Of a DNA stretch of 64,000 nt, positions 25,741-37,418 are shown piece after piece; position 1 is the first letter of the stretch; each line of letters opens with the position of its first letter. The translations under genes and the position numbers were made by a program. The notes beneath the pieces are model-generated. The model was not told the DNA's origin. It ran no database searches and saw only the letters and a list, made by a program, of their open reading frames with translations. Location: assembly GCA_021234535.1 (NCBI GenBank), contig CM037836.1, positions 15,979,111-16,043,110 on the forward strand, given 5' to 3'. The stretch comes from Stichopus chloronotus. Taxonomy: Eukaryota; Echinodermata; Holothuroidea; Aspidochirotida; Stichopodidae.

Positions 25741-28560
25741 CACTGCATTCTGCAAAGTGCCACAATACATGCACCAGCAGTGCCTTAGCCTTACTGTGCA
25801 TGAATCTTAATGTACAGTACCAAAAGTCTGCACTGCTAGTTAACCTGCCTGATGTTAATTTATGGTACAGTTGTCAGTGCCCAAAAATGAGATGGCAGTG
25901 CAGAGTTGGTGTGTTGAAACAAAGAGTGAAGTAAATATGGGGTCTTCTACATGTGGCATTTACACAATTAAGTTATAGCCCTACAGTTTACAATATAACT
26001 TGTATAGTACTGGTCAGCTGGTACACTGGTAATTACGTAAGTTACAGTACTATACTGTATATATACTATACTGTCCAAAAACTATTTGTAGCATCAGCCA
26101 CTACAGACAAATTTGATAAAAGGAATCATCTAATGAAAACGTTTTTTTTAAAGCCAAGCACTAAGTGCCTCATAAGTAGACATTAAAAAATAAAAACGAA
26201 AGTCTCATACAAAAAGGAAGAATGGCTTGCGAAATAAATCCACCCGATCGTACTCTTTATCTATTGAGTCTTTTGTTTCACGTCTTAATCGTTGTCATAC
26301 CTAATTCAAATACTTTAGAAGTTTAGTCATCTTGGAATGGAGAGGGTTTGTGTTTACTGTGAACAGCACATATTGAAGGACAGCTGGCCAATATACAGAG
26401 CGCACAAATTCCTCCAGTTCACATACAGTACAGTGAACTTACTGAACTAGTGTAGCAGGGTAGTCATCATCAGTCTTCTGCTTTATCACCAAAAAATTGT
26501 CTACAAATGTTGAGTTCCAATCCAATTGTTCCTTTAATACCCTGAAAAATAACTACACAACCAATTCTGCCCTTCTACAAATACTAATTGTCTATTTTGG
26601 CCCTAAAACAATTTTTGTCGAAATATGGTATGGGCTCGATACAGAAAACTACAGTATATCTGCCTGATGCATTGACAAAGTAGTATAACCAGGAATGAGC
26701 TTGCAAAGGTTGTGCATAGATACATGTGGTGGGGGGTGGGCACAACACAGCACTTTCACAATAGGAGTGTGACAGTCGGAAGCACAACAGTTAATTTACG
26801 GTGTTAAGTTGTGAATGAGGTAAAGAGTTCCACTTCCCGAGAATTTTCTAGATTGAACACCAGCCATCATGATTGAATGTGTTGTAATTTGTACACACTG
26901 CTACACCAGATTGTGGAAAAACAAAGGAATTACTAATTTCATCATCTGGTACCAGAATTTGCTTTGAAAAAGCTGTTTGCAACTTATAGTTCCAGTGATC
27001 ACTGTGTCAGCAGAAAGATGTATAATAGTAGTCTCTGTGGAATGTTGAACACTGTGAACATGACTGTGAGTGCATATATGTACTGTTGTACTGCTACTAT
27101 CCTTCATGTGCAGTACAGTGTTACTGTAGGTTAAGCTATAAGGATATGGTTTGCAAGAGACACTGTAATACAGTGTAGACCCTGTGAAACATCAAAGAGG
27201 GACATAGAATCAATACAGCGGGAATCCTCAAAGTTATTGGGTCACATGTTATACCAGCTGCATACTACCCAAACACATTATTAGGCAGCTCATCCAATTC
27301 AGGCCTATTAAACTTGTACACTGAACTGTACGTGCAGCGCATCATAACTGACAGACATTTTCAAACAGGATCAAATCTATATCCTTATGCAGTAGTACTG
27401 AGGTAAACACAGTCCTTTATAGGACCACATGAAAGAATCTATACTTCTGAGGTTTGCCAGGTTGGCGGGGCATTCACAACTTATAGGTGACTTACAACTT
27501 ACAACAAACGACAAACACACTATACAAATGTAGTCATCACTGTTGAGGACAAAAATCGACAGTGCGGACACCAGAACACCTATACCCAATGCAAGGACAC
27601 ATACAGCGCTTGCACTGAGGACAAAGAAAGAACACACTATGATGACAGGGACAGATATCAATTAGGACATACACACACTGAGGACAAATGCAGAACAGCA
27701 AGCTTATAGTGAGGACATACAGTAAGGAAGTTGATGACAAAAATACCCACAATAGTCCATAGTAAGGGCAAACGATATAGTAAGGAAAATTATTGATACA
27801 ATACAATACCCACAGAAAGAAAACATACCCCACAATAATTGAAAGTATCAACAGTAAAGCATACCCGCAAATACATACTGAATGGATGGAAATATATAAA
27901 GGAACTCTTACTCTTCACTCACTGTAGTTACCAGTAAATATAAGAAACTTTACTAGTACACTGATATGCACCTTCTCCTCGTCTGTACTTTGCATGTAAC
28001 CTACTTTATTTAAACACTGTGCTTTAACCTTCAAAGCAAGTACACACCACTTTACACTCAACATTCCTTACTTTGGACTCGGTATTCTCTCAAACTTGGT
28101 ATTCATTCATATTTGGTACATTTTTTAAACTTCCAGAGTCTTACTATGTGTTTATCAAACAAGAACTATTGACATGAATTGTCAATCATGCTGTATATGC
28201 CCGATAAAATTACTGAAGTCGTTTAAACCACTGATGATTACAACTGCACTGTGTTAACAAAGTAATCTGCAGTATGCGGGCATGTACGGTACTGCACCTG
28301 CAGGGAGTCAAGACATGTACTCATCCTGTCTAATCAACAAAACGTGTACTCTATGGTCAAAGCTTTTATGTAGGATACATCGTTTTGTGAATCCAACAAA
28401 TCCTGATAGATGTAGACAAAGTAGTGAAGTTTTGAGAGTTGAGACCATGTGCTAACTTGGTATTAAACACACCCACAACAAAAAACTGTGTGCATGTATC
28501 ATCACTTCCTAAAGCCCAGTGAATTTCATTGAAATAATTATTGCCATTTTGTTTTGCAGT
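25741..28560. other. Non-coding stretch
   Basis: The 11-mer TACTATACTGT is directly repeated with a 5-bp spacer near 26047-26073. Four GAGGACA words at 27545, 27617, 27680 and 27711 hint at a decayed tandem repeat. No gene is supported. Confidence 0.4.
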
Positions 28561-29067
28561 CACCTGGTTGCTATGCAATTAACTACGACGCTTCACACAG
28601 TTCTATTTGAAAAGTGACCTTGAAAATGCTACGGTTGCCCAGCTTACGCAATTGCGCGGTCAAATTTTCAAACGATGATATCTTCACCCCTGTACATTCG
28701 ATCACGCTAATATTTTCACAGCACATACAGTACTCTGTACACTCCCCAACTCCCCTTCCAAATTTTGCAACCATACACGATCATCCGGCAGAGATATTGA
28801 TGATTTTAGCTTTTGACCACGCCTTCAAACAACCTTCAGTAAAACATGTCAGGGAACCGCATCACCACTCTGTCAATCTCCAAAGCTACTCCATGTCAAT
28901 CATGACATTTGTTTCCATATACGGTTATAATCTCCCCTTGTTCGAAAGACATTTTAGTGATATTTACATACTAAACAACTCCCATCACTTTCACTTGCCT
29001 TCGCAGTTGGTTGCTCTATATACAAACCACACCAACTCTTGTTTCGTCATATGATAATAACGTGTAA

Positions 29068-29219
29068 TGACGTCACACGATGTCGAAATCCGAACAAGTC
29101 CAAACTAGTTTACAGTATTGCATTGTGGGTAGCGTATGTCTTGCGTGTGTGCCTACGTATCAGTAGTACGTAAACAGTACGTGTATGGAGTAGAAAAGAA
29201 ACAGTGTAGCCCTAGCAAC
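29068..29219. promoter_or_regulatory. Promoter-like CRE and X-box pair
   Basis: A perfect palindromic CRE (TGACGTCA) lies at 29068-29075. A sequence matching the RFX X-box consensus (GTAGCC, CT, AGCAAC) lies at 29206-29219. The surrounding 28.6-29.7 kb has more CpG than neighbouring DNA. A second GTTAGCAAC/ATAGCAACC pair lies near 29650-29680. Known biology: RFX X-boxes mark ciliary and some other promoters. I could not identify a first exon on either strand, so this remains a motif-level call. Confidence 0.3.
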
Positions 29220-29993
29220 CAGAAAAAGATTTTAAAACTTGTCACGGAAGTGCATCACCGCACCTCTGTTATCATTTTTGTCATTTTCATGTGAAAAACT
29301 CAATTAACTTTGTGAAAGTGAAGTATGAAACCGTTCGGGATTCCCATTGCGGATATTTTCGACATTTTCTGTGACGATCACGAGGGAAAACTTTCGAGAC
29401 TGTGTTGAGATGTGCAACCTTCGTTTGGACCAAATATTTGTGCGATTTATCTCTTTTGGAACAATTATATCGGGCCATACCTCTTGGATAATGTGTTCCC
29501 AATGTTCTGAGGGACTTTTAAGAGATAATTTGCTATATATTGTGAGATTCGGATGATTTAAAAATGTTAGATTTTTGCTCTTTCTTGGTTAGCCCCAAGG
29601 ACCGATCCACCATGTGTGTTGCAGTGCTACGTAATCCAATGATCTTGATGTTAGCAACGGTGCAAAATGGGCATAGCAACCCGGTGACTGTTTGAATTAT
29701 AGTTAGGATTAAAAGTCTCTACAGTAAATGCACAATGAAAAGCGTGAAGGGAAATTGAAAAGAAATACTGCAAGGCCAGCTCAGTATAGAACTTTATCCC
29801 TGACCTTTTCCCAACTAATTCCTAATTAGGTTTCCAGCTTTTGACACATCCTTCCCCTCATGAATTCCCCCTTTGATGGCAACTTCATGCTTGTAACTTA
29901 AGGGCATGTTAAAGCTGCAGCTTTCATTGTGATAAAATTGAAGCAGTGGTCCCGAATTTCGGCTCTTCAAGAATTGACTCTGAGCCACACGAA

Positions 29994-30369
29994 AGGGAAA
30001 TAATTGTGACACAGATTTTTGGGGGGTTTTCAAACCAGTAGCTGTGGACACAAAATGATAGATTATTCAAAATAAGCAAGGCTGGTGGCCTTGTTTTCAA
30101 GAAATAAGTTAATCTCATAGAAAGACAATCCATTAGATGTTGCTCAAGAATAATTTGTGCACACAAAACTTTCAAAAATTCAAACGATGTACATTCCGTA
30201 ATTCATCTCATGCATGTATGTTTTGAGGAGACAAAGCTAGTGTAAAATTACGGCCGTTAACCATTATTTGTAAGGCTGAATATTTGTAAGACTGAATAGT
30301 AATAACAATGATTAAAGCTATTTTCTTTGAGAGGCCACATTGGTGCATTGTAAATGCCCCTTTTCCCCT
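29994..30369 (+). mobile_element. TTAA-type MITE, family A, copy 3 (degraded)
   Basis: This 376-bp copy is diverged from 9879-10229. The ends are AGGGAAATA and CCCCTTTTCCCCT, and the flanks are CGAA and TCAA instead of TTAA. Diagnostic interior blocks remain: ATGATAGATTATTCAAAATA, CTTCAAGAAATAAG-like and ATGTTTTGAGGAGA. It carries an extra short duplication (AAGGCTGAATATTTG, then AAGACTGAATAG near 30270-30300). Confidence 0.75.
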
Positions 30370-30758
30370 TCAAATCATGTGTGAAATGCATTTCAGAGAG
30401 TGGACAGCTTGAACCTGTACAGACTTTTTTTTTTTGACAATGTGAGCAGTATGTTACAAGTTTAGCTTGCTGAAGTTCTACCAACATGCAACAAACTTAG
30501 GAAGGATAATGTATATTAAAACATGCCATTGCCAATGTGTGTGTTACTGATGTCTGAAGGAGAGGCTGATGTCCCTGCGTCCAGGCCACAGGGACTGAGT
30601 TTGAGGGTTCACAAGTCCCACTCCACACAACCCCCTGGCCTCTCCAAAAGAAAAAGTATCAGGGTAGGGATACATTTTTTAATGCAATATATTACAAGCA
30701 AATAAAAAAAATGAAAAATTTCAGGATATGTGCTAACAGTAATCGACTAATCATAGTT
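30370..30758 (-). other. Downstream region with possible alternative last exon
   Basis: On the minus strand a tract ACTTTTTCTTTTGGAG near 30645 could act as an acceptor. If a GTAAGG donor inside the exon at 30759-30956 were used, the frame would continue here for about 32 codons to a TAA near 30549. The join is in phase, but both signals are ordinary and a plain read-through to the stop at 30759 is equally good. Confidence 0.15.
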
Positions 30759-30956
30759 TCATTTTGCATTTGGCAATTCTTTTTTAGGAAGGAATAACCC
30801 CTCCCCAGGATGGTGATCAATAACTGGTGACACCCAACAAGAAGCAACTCTGACTACGATATCACAGGGCCTGATGTGAACTCGATCCTTACCCTTGAAA
30901 CTGAGGTCACCGTACTGTATGTGGAGCCAAGTGTAACTCACATATGCCTCCTCGGC
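30759..30956 (-). CDS. Terminal exon of small unknown gene
   Basis: The acceptor (AAGATTCTCTCACAG on the minus strand) sits just above 30956. The exon then stays open for 65 codons to a TGA at 30761-30759. It starts AEEAYVSYTWLHIQYGDLSF and ends KKELPNAK. The preceding exon ends in phase 0 and this one starts in phase 0. The middle part (DIVVRVASCWVSPV) alternates hydrophobic residues like a beta strand. I do not recognise the family. With the upstream exons the predicted protein is only about 94-95 residues, so missing exons are possible. Confidence 0.35.
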   Translation of the reverse strand, partial: AEEAYVSYTWLHIQYGDLSFKGKDRVHIRPCDIVVRVASCWVSPVIDHHPGEGLFLPKKELPNAK

Positions 30957-31588
30957 CTGTGAGAGAATCTTAAAATTAATATACTCCTGCACACAGTATA
31001 ACTGAATCTCTTTGCGTAATATCTCTACATTACAGTAATAACAAATTCACAATGCAGAAAACACTTTTTTTTTTGCATCAGACTGTACAGTTGCAACCCT
31101 ACACATACCTTACAACTTCTCTACAGTATAAAAAAAAACTGTGCTTGTGTTCACCACAGCATGACATAACAGTTAATGTACATCATTTTAATAAGTACTA
31201 CCTAATGAAGGAAGCAAGTGCAATGACACTATATAGCTGGTTCACGGTGAAATTTACATGTTCTATGTATAAATGAAAATTTCTTAATTTTTTTTTTTTT
31301 TCTCTGGAGGGGAGGGGGAGTTGGGGCTTTACTTTCATAGCAGTATAGTCATCACTTGGAGGGATTTAAGCAGAGGGGGTTGGAACTTAAGTGCAAAAAG
31401 TTTTGATAACTGAGATGGTGCATGATGCAAAATCGTGCCAATTAGAGACAATTTCTTTTTTCCATTTGAAAAGAGTAACCCCCCAGGAGGCTATGTCTTT
31501 GCTCATAAGATGAATTAAAAGTTTGGTCCCTCATTTTGTCCTTAAGAATGCTGATCAGCCAAATGTATTCCACTGACATAGTACTTAC

Positions 31589-31647
31589 CTGAACTAGAAT
31601 GCACCATGCAATGTCCTTTACCAAATTGCCCATGAAATGAATGCTGG
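31589..31647 (-). CDS. Internal exon of small unknown gene
   Basis: This minus-strand exon of 59 nt has a good acceptor (TTGTCACTGCTTTAG) and a near-perfect donor (TTCAG then GTAAGTACT). It supplies two bases to complete a phase-1 codon and then 19 codons, SIHFMGNLVKDIAWCILVQ, ending in phase 0. The entry phase matches both candidate first exons at 33121 and 33657, and the exit phase matches the exon at 30759-30956. That agreement of three phases is the main support. Function unknown. Confidence 0.38.
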
Positions 31648-31699
31648 CTAAAGCAGTGACAATCTTTGAAATACAGCCCATTTTTTCTCATTTTTTGTT

Positions 31700-32060
31700 T
31701 TTTTTAACCAACAACTGAAACCAAAGACAAGCCTTTCACAATGTAGAGCAAAACATGCAGAAAGAGAAATTTTTTACCCATATGGGACCAATCATCCTGA
31801 ACAACCTGATGGAACCACTACTATAATAGTAATGTGACACAATTTCAAGTTAATACCAAACAATCTGTAGGACAAGCAGCATTTTGCATGATTTCATAAA
31901 ATTGCCCATATGGCCCATTTGGACCCATAAATCTTGAACACCCTGAAGGCACCACCACCAAAATGCATCCATTTACCAAGCATAAAATTTGTTTTGCCCA
32001 AGTTCTGCAACTGGAGACATCCTGTTTAAAAGGTTTTCAGAGTATGGTCCCCACTGACCT
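31700..32060. other. Non-coding intron-like stretch
   Basis: This falls inside the inferred intron of the small minus-strand gene. It holds the segment leading into the DR1-like module and phrases such as CATATGGGACC and CCCATTTGGACCCAT that look like an old repeat. No exon is supported. Confidence 0.35.
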
Positions 32061-32064
32061 CAGA

Positions 32065-32077
32065 TGACCTTTGACCT
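32065..32077 (+). promoter_or_regulatory. DR1-like site in dispersed module
   Basis: TGACCTTTGACCT here is identical to the 13-mers at 25552 and 25696 and has the same upstream context (CTGACCTCAGA). It lies in the inferred intron between 31647 and 33121. Whether any nuclear receptor binds it is unknown. Confidence 0.4.
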
Positions 32078-32420
32078 GCACAACAAACAATAGGGCACAC
32101 CTTCTAATTATGGCCGACCTACATACCAAGTTTGGCTTTCATCTGACTTGAAAGAAAGAGATGTCATGCTTTATTAATTTTCAGTTAATTCAGGATTTTG
32201 GAAAGTTTTGGACGGTAGCTGTCTACCATTTCATCTAACTCTGTGCATCTGTTCCATTTTCATATATCAAAATGCTTGCCATGCCTGTAAATCTTTGAAC
32301 AAAAAAAAAGGAAGAAAAAGAAATTTGCCACACATATATATGGACATGAGCATCTTTCCCAAGTAACAAATTTAATTTAGTAAGGACCCATTGGAATATT
32401 GACACTTGTGTTTGATGCGT

Positions 32421-32578
32421 AATAATGAACCTTCGGAAAAATGAACCTTCTGAATAATGATCTCTATGTTCGATTCAGAATAATGACCCTTTGGAAAAAA
32501 TGACCCTTCGGAATAGTGACCTGCATGCTAAATTCGGAATAACACCCTGTGAAAAAATGACCCTTCGAAATAATGGAT
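32421..32578. repeat. ACCCTTCGGAATAATG minisatellite
   Basis: This is a degenerate tandem repeat of an approximately 16-18 bp word AATAATGACCCTTCGGAA, repeated about six times with insertions (ATCTCTATGTTCGATTCAG and GACCTGCATGCTAAATTCGG). Both strands stay open through it, which produces spurious peptides. Confidence 0.7.
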
Positions 32579-33120
32579 GGACCCCCAGACTTGTACTATG
32601 CCAAAAGAGAGTTAACTGTGGCAAGTTTTTCCACCCTATTTTCAATAGCTTAAAGGTTAATAGAGGATTGGCTAGCACATAACTATTGTTTTACAAACAG
32701 ACCCCTTGCAGTCACGTCACATCACAACAAACAAGAGCACCGCCCATAGCCCCCCCCCCCGGGTCAAACAAACGAACAATACACGTGGCTGCGCAAGGTG
32801 CATGTAGGCCCAATGAAGGAGACTCGAGAAAAGCAGTTCACTGTATCACTGTGATTTCACACGCAAGGGGTCTATTCAAGTCACCTTTGCACAGTCTTAC
32901 CCTCCCAGTAGTTTCCTTTGTTAAACATGATCAAATAAAATTACGACTGATGACCTGTAGCCATGGTGAGGCAAATGTCATAAATGGACACTTCACAAGA
33001 ATGTCCAGTAGGCCCACATGTATGTACACAAAGCAAGCCACCACTTCAGATACGGCTTCTAATCAACAACACAGACCAAAATAAACACAGACCAAAATAA
33101 ACTAAACTATCTTGACTCAC
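32579..33120. other. Intron-like stretch
   Basis: It contains a C10 run near 32751-32760. The plus-strand frame across 32686-33084 is about 130 codons but is compositionally ordinary, and I cannot relate it to a protein. Confidence 0.3.
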
Positions 33121-33148
33121 CGTCCTCATCACTGCTGATCAACTCCAT
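33121..33148 (-). CDS. Alternative first coding exon 2
   Basis: ATG at 33148-33146 has a good initiation context (G at -3, G at +4). It opens nine codons, MELISSDED, plus one base, directly followed by a strong donor (GACG then GTGAGTCAA). It ends in phase 1. The exon at 33657-33687 encodes a similarly acidic start ending SSDEE and also ends in phase 1, so the two look like alternative first exons, possibly from an old duplication. The frame is also open upstream for about 20 codons, so it could instead be an internal exon. Confidence 0.35.
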
Positions 33149-33656
33149 CACAAGCCAAGACAGATAACTTTTGAAGTGGAGAGCACCACGGAACAACACC
33201 AATTTACAGAGTCAGTTAAAATAATCCCTAAATGTGGGACAAATGGCAAGCTTTACTTAAATGGCACAGACAAATAAACACAACTGATTGCAGTATAACT
33301 CAGTCATGAGCTCAAGAGGTCACCCTTTCATTAGAGACTTCCGAAAGAACCGAGCTGGAAGAGTCCAAGATAAGGTAGAAGCACAGTGTGCCCAGTGAAA
33401 TAGCATGGAAGCATATCAGCATGTGACTGACTCAGTGAAAACACACTTCACAAATACTATAAGTTGTCTGTCACTGTGCACACACAGTCGATCTTTACAA
33501 GCACACAGTTACGGTACTGAATCTCCTTCCCCCAAAAAAAATATAAAAAAAAAATTCCTGAGAATTTTCAGTGTGGTGCTTTTAACAATGAGAGAGGTAG
33601 TGTCTCGTCACAGGTACAGATTATTTTCAAAACCAGCAATGTGGAACCAAACTTAC
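33149..33656. other. Stretch between the two candidate first exons
   Basis: If the first-exon calls are right, this 508-bp interval would hold the promoter of the downstream one. I see no TATA box or CpG cluster. An A run lies at 33533-33554. Confidence 0.3.
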
Positions 33657-33687
33657 CCTCTTCATCACTGCTTTGCGAATTATCCAT
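33657..33687 (-). CDS. Alternative first coding exon 1
   Basis: ATG at 33687-33685 has an excellent context (ACAACAATGG) and an in-frame TGA three codons upstream, so it is a true frame start. Ten codons, MDNSQSSDEE, plus one base are followed by the strong donor GAGG then GTAAGTTTG. Phase 1 matches the acceptor of the exon at 31589-31647 (giving ...SSDEE-A-SIHF). The acidic Ser/Asp/Glu start is typical of nuclear proteins, but that is weak evidence. Confidence 0.4.
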
Positions 33688-33689
33688 TG

Positions 33690-36376
33690 TTGTTATTCAC
33701 GTTCGGTTCTTCTTTGGAAGTTTAAAAAAGAAAGTTCACAGTACCAGACAGATCACTTTCCCATGTGCCCCCTTTTGTTCCAAAATCGAAAGCAGCCTCC
33801 ACTCAGTCAGTGATTTCTATCCTGGCTTGTTCCGTGGACACAGAAGTCAGACCCTTGATTAAATTAACCAGATCAATCACCTCACTAGCTTTTCATGCCT
33901 GATGACCAGCATACCAGATTCAATTACTGCTAGCCACAAAAGCTTCAGTCAAACTTGTTTACAGACAGACCGACTGTTAAAAGTTAGGAATAATGCATCC
34001 GCACAACTCTCTGACTGCAAAGAGTGAGGACAGACCTGAACAACTCTGATTGTAATCTCATAACTACCAACTGTTGATGCTGTTTCTTTGGGCTACAAAG
34101 CCACTTGCTGCTACTGTACTAGTTGCACACTGCTAGTTAGTTGTTCACGCCCACTTGAGACTCTGGGCTTCCCTTCAGAGATCACACACATTCTGACCTC
34201 CTCTCCACAGGAAATATCTTTTCTTTTTTTCTCTCTCTCTCTTTTTGAGCAGGCAATCCAAATGGGTCAACCACATCAGACAACTTTTTAACAGGATTAC
34301 CATTAATAGCTGTATGTTATATGTATATAGAGTCAGCTGGCTCTGAGACATGCAGCACTGACGAACAGCACACCACTGATTGCTGTGGCTGGGATTATTA
34401 GCTGTGACTGCCTACTGATGCTGCTGTTGTGAGTATACTACTACCCTGCACTGATGGCACTGTCTCTATGTTTCCTGTTGGTTTTGTTACATCCAATAAT
34501 CTGTATTAACCATTTCTTCCTGGAATTAGGCAGAGACCCAAACCATGGCTGGACGACCAAAAAAGAAAAAAAAAAAAGGGAAAATCAGCCAAAAACATCG
34601 GCGGCGAACAAAAACAAGAGTGGCCCGTTCCAACAGGAAATATAGTGTTCCAATATTAATATGATCATGTCTGAGGGAGACTTGGCAGAAAGACTCAGGA
34701 GAATACTGTGCTGGCAGCAGCCGGTCGGTTCAATGCTTGAAAAGACTTTTCTCACGGCAGCCTCCGATGGCAAAGAGTTATTTTAAAATGCCAGATGTCA
34801 TTGATATCCATCTGTGGCTAACAGCAACGTTGGAAGAGGCCTCTAAAGGGTGTCTGTAATTCCATAAGTAGGTTGAATTCACACTTTTCTATATTTTGTT
34901 TACTTATTTCTTTTTTTCCCTTTTCTCCCCTTTTTTTAAGGGGGGTGCATCTTTAGCAGACCACTTAGAGTCATTAAGGGTCAGGCAAGCCTTCTTTGGT
35001 CACAAGAAGTGCACATATTACTCAGTCAAATTGAAGAAATCAGATGGGCGACAATCTTTTTTGACTTAATGATTGTTAAATTTAACAAGGTTTGTCATGT
35101 AAATTAAGGGACATTTCTGGAATTTTTTTTTAACAACAACCAAACATCTTCTACTTCAATTGATCCAAAAACGTAACTAAAAACTTTGTAGGTATGGTAC
35201 ATCTTTGTCAAACACATTTCAATGATATCCGTTGGCCTTGAATAAGTAAGCAATACATTCCTCAATGCCTCAAACTGATAATGAAATTACACACAGACAG
35301 AAAGATGTATATTACCAATTGCACAATTTGATTTTACTGTGTAATGCAAATTGACTGTTACAGTATACTTTCAATACTGGACAGCAAAATCTGTAGTGTG
35401 TTTATCGGTAAATTGTAACATATTTATTTATCGGTAAATTTTAACATATTTGTGGACGGTTCTTGGTTTCCAGGTCCTTACTGAAAAGGCTAAAATTTAC
35501 ACATTCTCTCAATGAGTTCCGGTCTTACACTCTATTTGACACATATGAAGCTTCCAAGATACACCTCCATAGTAAATTTCATTACATCAGTTCAATCATT
35601 TCATCAATTTTCAAATTTCAAAACTCAGAGCAGACATCTGCAGGACATGATGGAATCACTTCATTCATCATTGAATGATCCCTAGAAAAGAACTTTTCAA
35701 GGCACTTTGTAAGTCAGAATTTTTTTTTTATTTAACTCGCTTGTACAGTGTTTATTATTACTTACAGATCTATCACCATGACAGAGGCATTTAATGGCAC
35801 TATTAATGGGACCAAATTTTGCAGCTAGTGTTCCACTTGCAAGAAACAATTTTTTAATATTATTAACTTCTTTACAGAATCAGACAGAAGGCCGACTATC
35901 TGACTTATTATTTATGAGCACAAATTTCATCCCAGGATATGTGCAAAACATCTCTAAGCTTATAACAGTTAGCTAATTTTTGGTCCAGAGGCACGCATAT
36001 GTTAATTGTTCAGACCATACCTCTGTGATGTATACAAAAATAGGTAACGCAGTTATTACTTCATCTTCGTGGTATTGTATGTCACTTGTTACATACAAAG
36101 CCACGTGTAATATTATCGAACAGTCAGTATTTACAGGAAGTTGCACTTTAAACAGAGTGAGGGGGCTATACAGATATAGATTACATCAGACAACAAGTAA
36201 TAGGTTTGGTGTCCCTGAACAACACACTGTTATATGAGAGGGCCTTTGGTAGTTGAAGCAAAAATGAACAAAATTCCTTGTATTTATGGACACTACCAAA
36301 TGCATCAATCAACCACCACATATATTTGCAGTAAAATACAGTACTGCTACATTTCAAAACATCTCATAAGAGTTTA
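33690..36376. other. Non-coding stretch, ambiguous exon candidates
   Basis: Splice-like signals occur on both strands around 35.75-35.98 kb. On the plus strand a TTCTTTACAG acceptor is followed by NQTEGRLSDLLF and a stop at 35976. On the minus strand a frame ending CLCHGDRS abuts a GTAAGTAAT donor near 35768. The two overlap and cannot both be right, so I call neither. A pyrimidine run (TC repeats) lies at 34222-34243. Confidence 0.25.
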
Positions 36377-36380
36377 TTAA

Positions 36381-36723
36381 AGCTAGAATATGAGTTGAAA
36401 ATTTGTCAGTTGAAAGTCAAATTCAAGAACATGTCATAGTCAATACAACAAGAAAAAAAAACATTGTTTAAAGCCCATTTTGCACCATGAATATTCATAT
36501 TATTCATTCTCACTGGTCTGTCTGATTTCAAGCAACGATTACGGATTGCTCCATGATTTCTTGGAGAGTCTGAAATATGGAAGGCCATAAAAAATGCTGA
36601 GTGCATAGTTCTCTTTCAGATTTTGTGACTGGTGATCTTTCCCCTACATTCTCTTCCCTGAAACACTGACGAAGAACAAATGCAGATAACCAGGTGATCG
36701 CCCGTACAACTCATATTCCTGCT
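36381..36723 (+). mobile_element. TTAA-flanked MITE, family B, copy 1
   Basis: This 343-bp element has terminal inverted repeats AGCTAGAATATGAGTTG and CAACTCATATTCCTGCT. TTAA flanks it at 36377-36380 and 36724-36727. Interior blocks (TTTCTTGGAGAGTCTGA, AACACTGACGAAGAA) match the copy at 60531-60891 in the same orientation. It is non-coding. Confidence 0.85.
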
Positions 36724-36975
36724 TTAAAAATTCATTAAAATTGCCCAAGTTGTTCACAGTTGTAGCATTGTCCATTCAAAATTAAAAATTTGAAATTAAA
36801 TTCCAAAATACAGTAAAGTCAATTAGAGACAGCTTGGCTCGAAGGCTGGGGGACCGTAGCCCCCTTGCAGCAGGTTCTTGAGGGCCTCAATGGTGCCTGA
36901 GACAGAAATCTAGGGGTTATTTTCATCCAAAAAATTTCCGGGTACACTCCATACCAACTGATGGTGGCACTCCAC

Positions 36976-37101
36976 CTGAATAGTCTTCCTGAAATTCTTG
37001 ACGGCATGTAAATGAAGAAGGGTGCTACTTGAGCCTTGGCCACGAAGAAAGATGCACCCATGACACCACTGAAAACAATGGAATGTCTCCGCTGAAGCAC
37101 A
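36976..37101 (-). CDS. Candidate Cys-rich internal exon
   Basis: On the minus strand a good acceptor (TTATCTTCAATTTACAG) precedes 126 nt that are open in phase 0 for 42 codons and end KTIQ before GTGGAG. The start reads CASAETFHCFQWCHGCIF, and the cluster C-x5-C-x3-C-x2-C with His could bind metal. A second frame is also open (GVMGASFFVAKAQVAPFF), so the reading frame is uncertain. Sequence just downstream resembles a repeat found near 37.85 kb. Unknown protein. Confidence 0.25.
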
Positions 37102-37418
37102 CTGTAAATTGAAGATAATTTGCATTCTAGCTATATAAAACATACACATTTATTCATACAGTACAGTGCGAGAGATGGGAATTTGCATGTAGCCGAACTA
37201 TCCTCAGACATCACTTACCACACAGCTGAACCAAAAGATTGACTGATCCTGTTTGTCACTTTCTTCAGAGTTGACTCTGTCGACGATCTCTGATAAAACT
37301 AAACGTCAGATCAGCCGGGTCTGTGGCACATTTCAGGTCCAGTCAGTCTTCATAGGGGGAGAGAGGAAGTGTTAGGGATGGAGAGGGTCTATCAGACAGG
37401 GAGTGGCAGCACCAGGGT

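Noticed and set aside
28614..29054. 146-codon plus-strand frame
   Set aside because: The peptide is unrecognised, the opposite strand is also open for part of it, and no start or splice signals support it.
35769..35976. Overlapping exon candidates on opposite strands
   Set aside because: Both strands show acceptable splice motifs and open frames, so the evidence cannot choose between them and neither is called.
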